This document shows positions 4,751 through 5,212 of a stretch of DNA of 5,212 nt, in pieces. Source of the DNA: Caldora sp. SIO3E6 (GTDB taxonomy: Bacteria; Cyanobacteriota; Cyanobacteriia; Cyanobacteriales; Coleofasciculaceae); the NCBI GenBank assembly GCA_010672185.1, contig JAAHHL010000589.1:1-5212 (forward strand), given 5' to 3'. A program made the position numbers and the translations under genes. The first letter of the stretch is position 1; every line of letters starts with the position of its first letter. A model generated the notes under the pieces. It had not been told where the DNA came from and did not search any database. It saw nothing but the letters and a program-made list of their open reading frames with translations.

Positions 4751-4830
4751 CCTCCTGCCTTTTGCCTTCTGCCTTCTGCCTCCTGCCTTCTGCCTCCTGC
4801 CTCCTGCCTCCTGCCTCCTGCCTCCTCCTG
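4751..4830. repeat. CCTCCTG/CCTTCTG heptamer array, about 11 units
   Basis: Ten units in exact 7-bp phase (4751-4820) are CCTCCTG or CCTTCTG, with one CCTTTTG. An eleventh copy (4821-4830) carries an extra CCT. On the minus strand the array starts 2 nt after the cyclase TAA and reads CAGGAGG, with eight occurrences of AGGAGG, the Shine-Dalgarno core. The perfect units cluster near the cyclase gene. Confidence 0.96.
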
Positions 4831-4832
4831 CC

Positions 4833-5212
4833 TTATTTCCCACCTTTGAGAAAATAAGTCGTCATTTCTCCTTTCCCTTTAATCATAATACTACCTCGTT
4901 CTTCAAACAAAAATCGCTCCTTTAATCGCTCGTAGGTAGTAGCGGTTACCTGAATTTCTCCAGGAATACCGCTCGATTCCATGCGAGAGGCAACATTCAC
5001 TGTATCTCCCCACAAATCGTAGATAAACTTAGTTATTCCAATTACTCCTGCCACCACTTGCCCAGTGTGGATGCCAATTCTTAACTGAAAAGCTTCACCT
5101 GTTTTAGTGTTAATATTAACCATGGCAGCTTGCATATCCAGAGCCATTTGGGCAATGGCTTCAGTATGCTGGGGATGAGGTGTAGGTAATCCTCCAACCA
5201 CCATATAAGCAA
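4833..5212 (-). CDS. Class III adenylate cyclase catalytic domain (5' end outside window)
   Basis: The frame continues through the right edge (A-Y precede MVVGGLP), so only the last ~125 residues are seen and any N-terminal sensor domains are unknown. Class III cyclases convert ATP to cAMP (or GTP to cGMP) as dimers. Numbering from the Met at 5204: the strand AYMVVGGLP follows the second metal-binding Asp, which lies outside the window. RIGIHTGQVVAGVIG spans 42-56. IYDLWGDTVNVASRMESSG (61-79) holds Asp63, the purine-specifying position typical of adenylate cyclases, and transition-state residues Asn70 and Arg74. IKGKGEMTTYFL (108-119) holds the phosphate-binding Lys. The protein ends just after the cyclase domain (LKGGK), as is common. 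Adenylate rather than guanylate activity is inferred from Asp63. It converges with the dipeptidase gene. The TAA is followed by the CAGGAGG array. Confidence 0.93.
   Translation of the reverse strand, partial: AYMVVGGLPTPHPQHTEAIAQMALDMQAAMVNINTKTGEAFQLRIGIHTGQVVAGVIGITKFIYDLWGDTVNVASRMESSGIPGEIQVTATTYERLKERFLFEERGSIMIKGKGEMTTYFLKGGK

Noticed and set aside
4637..4830. CRISPR array
   Set aside because: Units are 7 bp and contiguous without unique spacers, and no cas genes are present.
4737..4925. Open frame of 62 codons with repeating FCLLPPA residues
   Set aside because: It is translation of the CCTCCTG array followed by the antisense of the cyclase 3' end; no independent gene is supported.

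Overview
The window looks like chromosomal DNA from a cyanobacterium, probably a filamentous or other repeat-rich lineage. The evidence is five perfect HIP1 octamers (GCGATCGC) in 5.2 kb, six arrays of 7-bp tandem repeats of the STRR type, palindromic intergenic elements, and proteins of clearly cyanobacterial type (FutA, DprA, a VanX-type dipeptidase and a class III nucleotide cyclase). This is inference from sequence features; no rRNA or species marker is present.

Layout. The window opens with the C-terminal end of an unrecognised + strand protein (to 193), whose last codons and stop lie inside a GAATTGA array. A 350-bp gap (194-543) holds inverted repeats and a CATTAGC-type array. A minus-strand futA-like gene (544-1635) encodes a periplasmic Fe-binding lipoprotein with all five expected iron ligands. 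It diverges from dprA (1747-2859), which encodes a DNA-processing and transformation protein starting at TTG behind a strong ribosome binding site. The 111-bp divergent intergenic region holds a good sigma70-type promoter for futA. About 1.08 kb without a convincing gene follows (2860-3938). It contains a TTTGTTG array, three HIP1 sites, a possible gene remnant, a two-hairpin palindromic element, a purine-rich G tract and a 66-bp foldback element. The + strand VanX-type dipeptidase gene (3939-4634) converges with a minus-strand class III adenylate cyclase gene (4833 to the right edge, 5' end missing). The 198 bp between their stop codons is nearly filled by two different heptamer arrays.

The genes do not form an obvious operon or shared pathway; they appear to be independent housekeeping or accessory functions (iron uptake, DNA uptake/recombination, peptidoglycan dipeptide turnover, cAMP signalling). 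The most striking feature is non-coding. Six arrays of different sequence all have period 7, and nearly all abut or overlap gene ends: two supply a stop or start codon, and three begin within 0-2 nt of a stop codon. I found no CRISPR array, tRNA, rRNA, transposase gene or convincing new multi-gene system.
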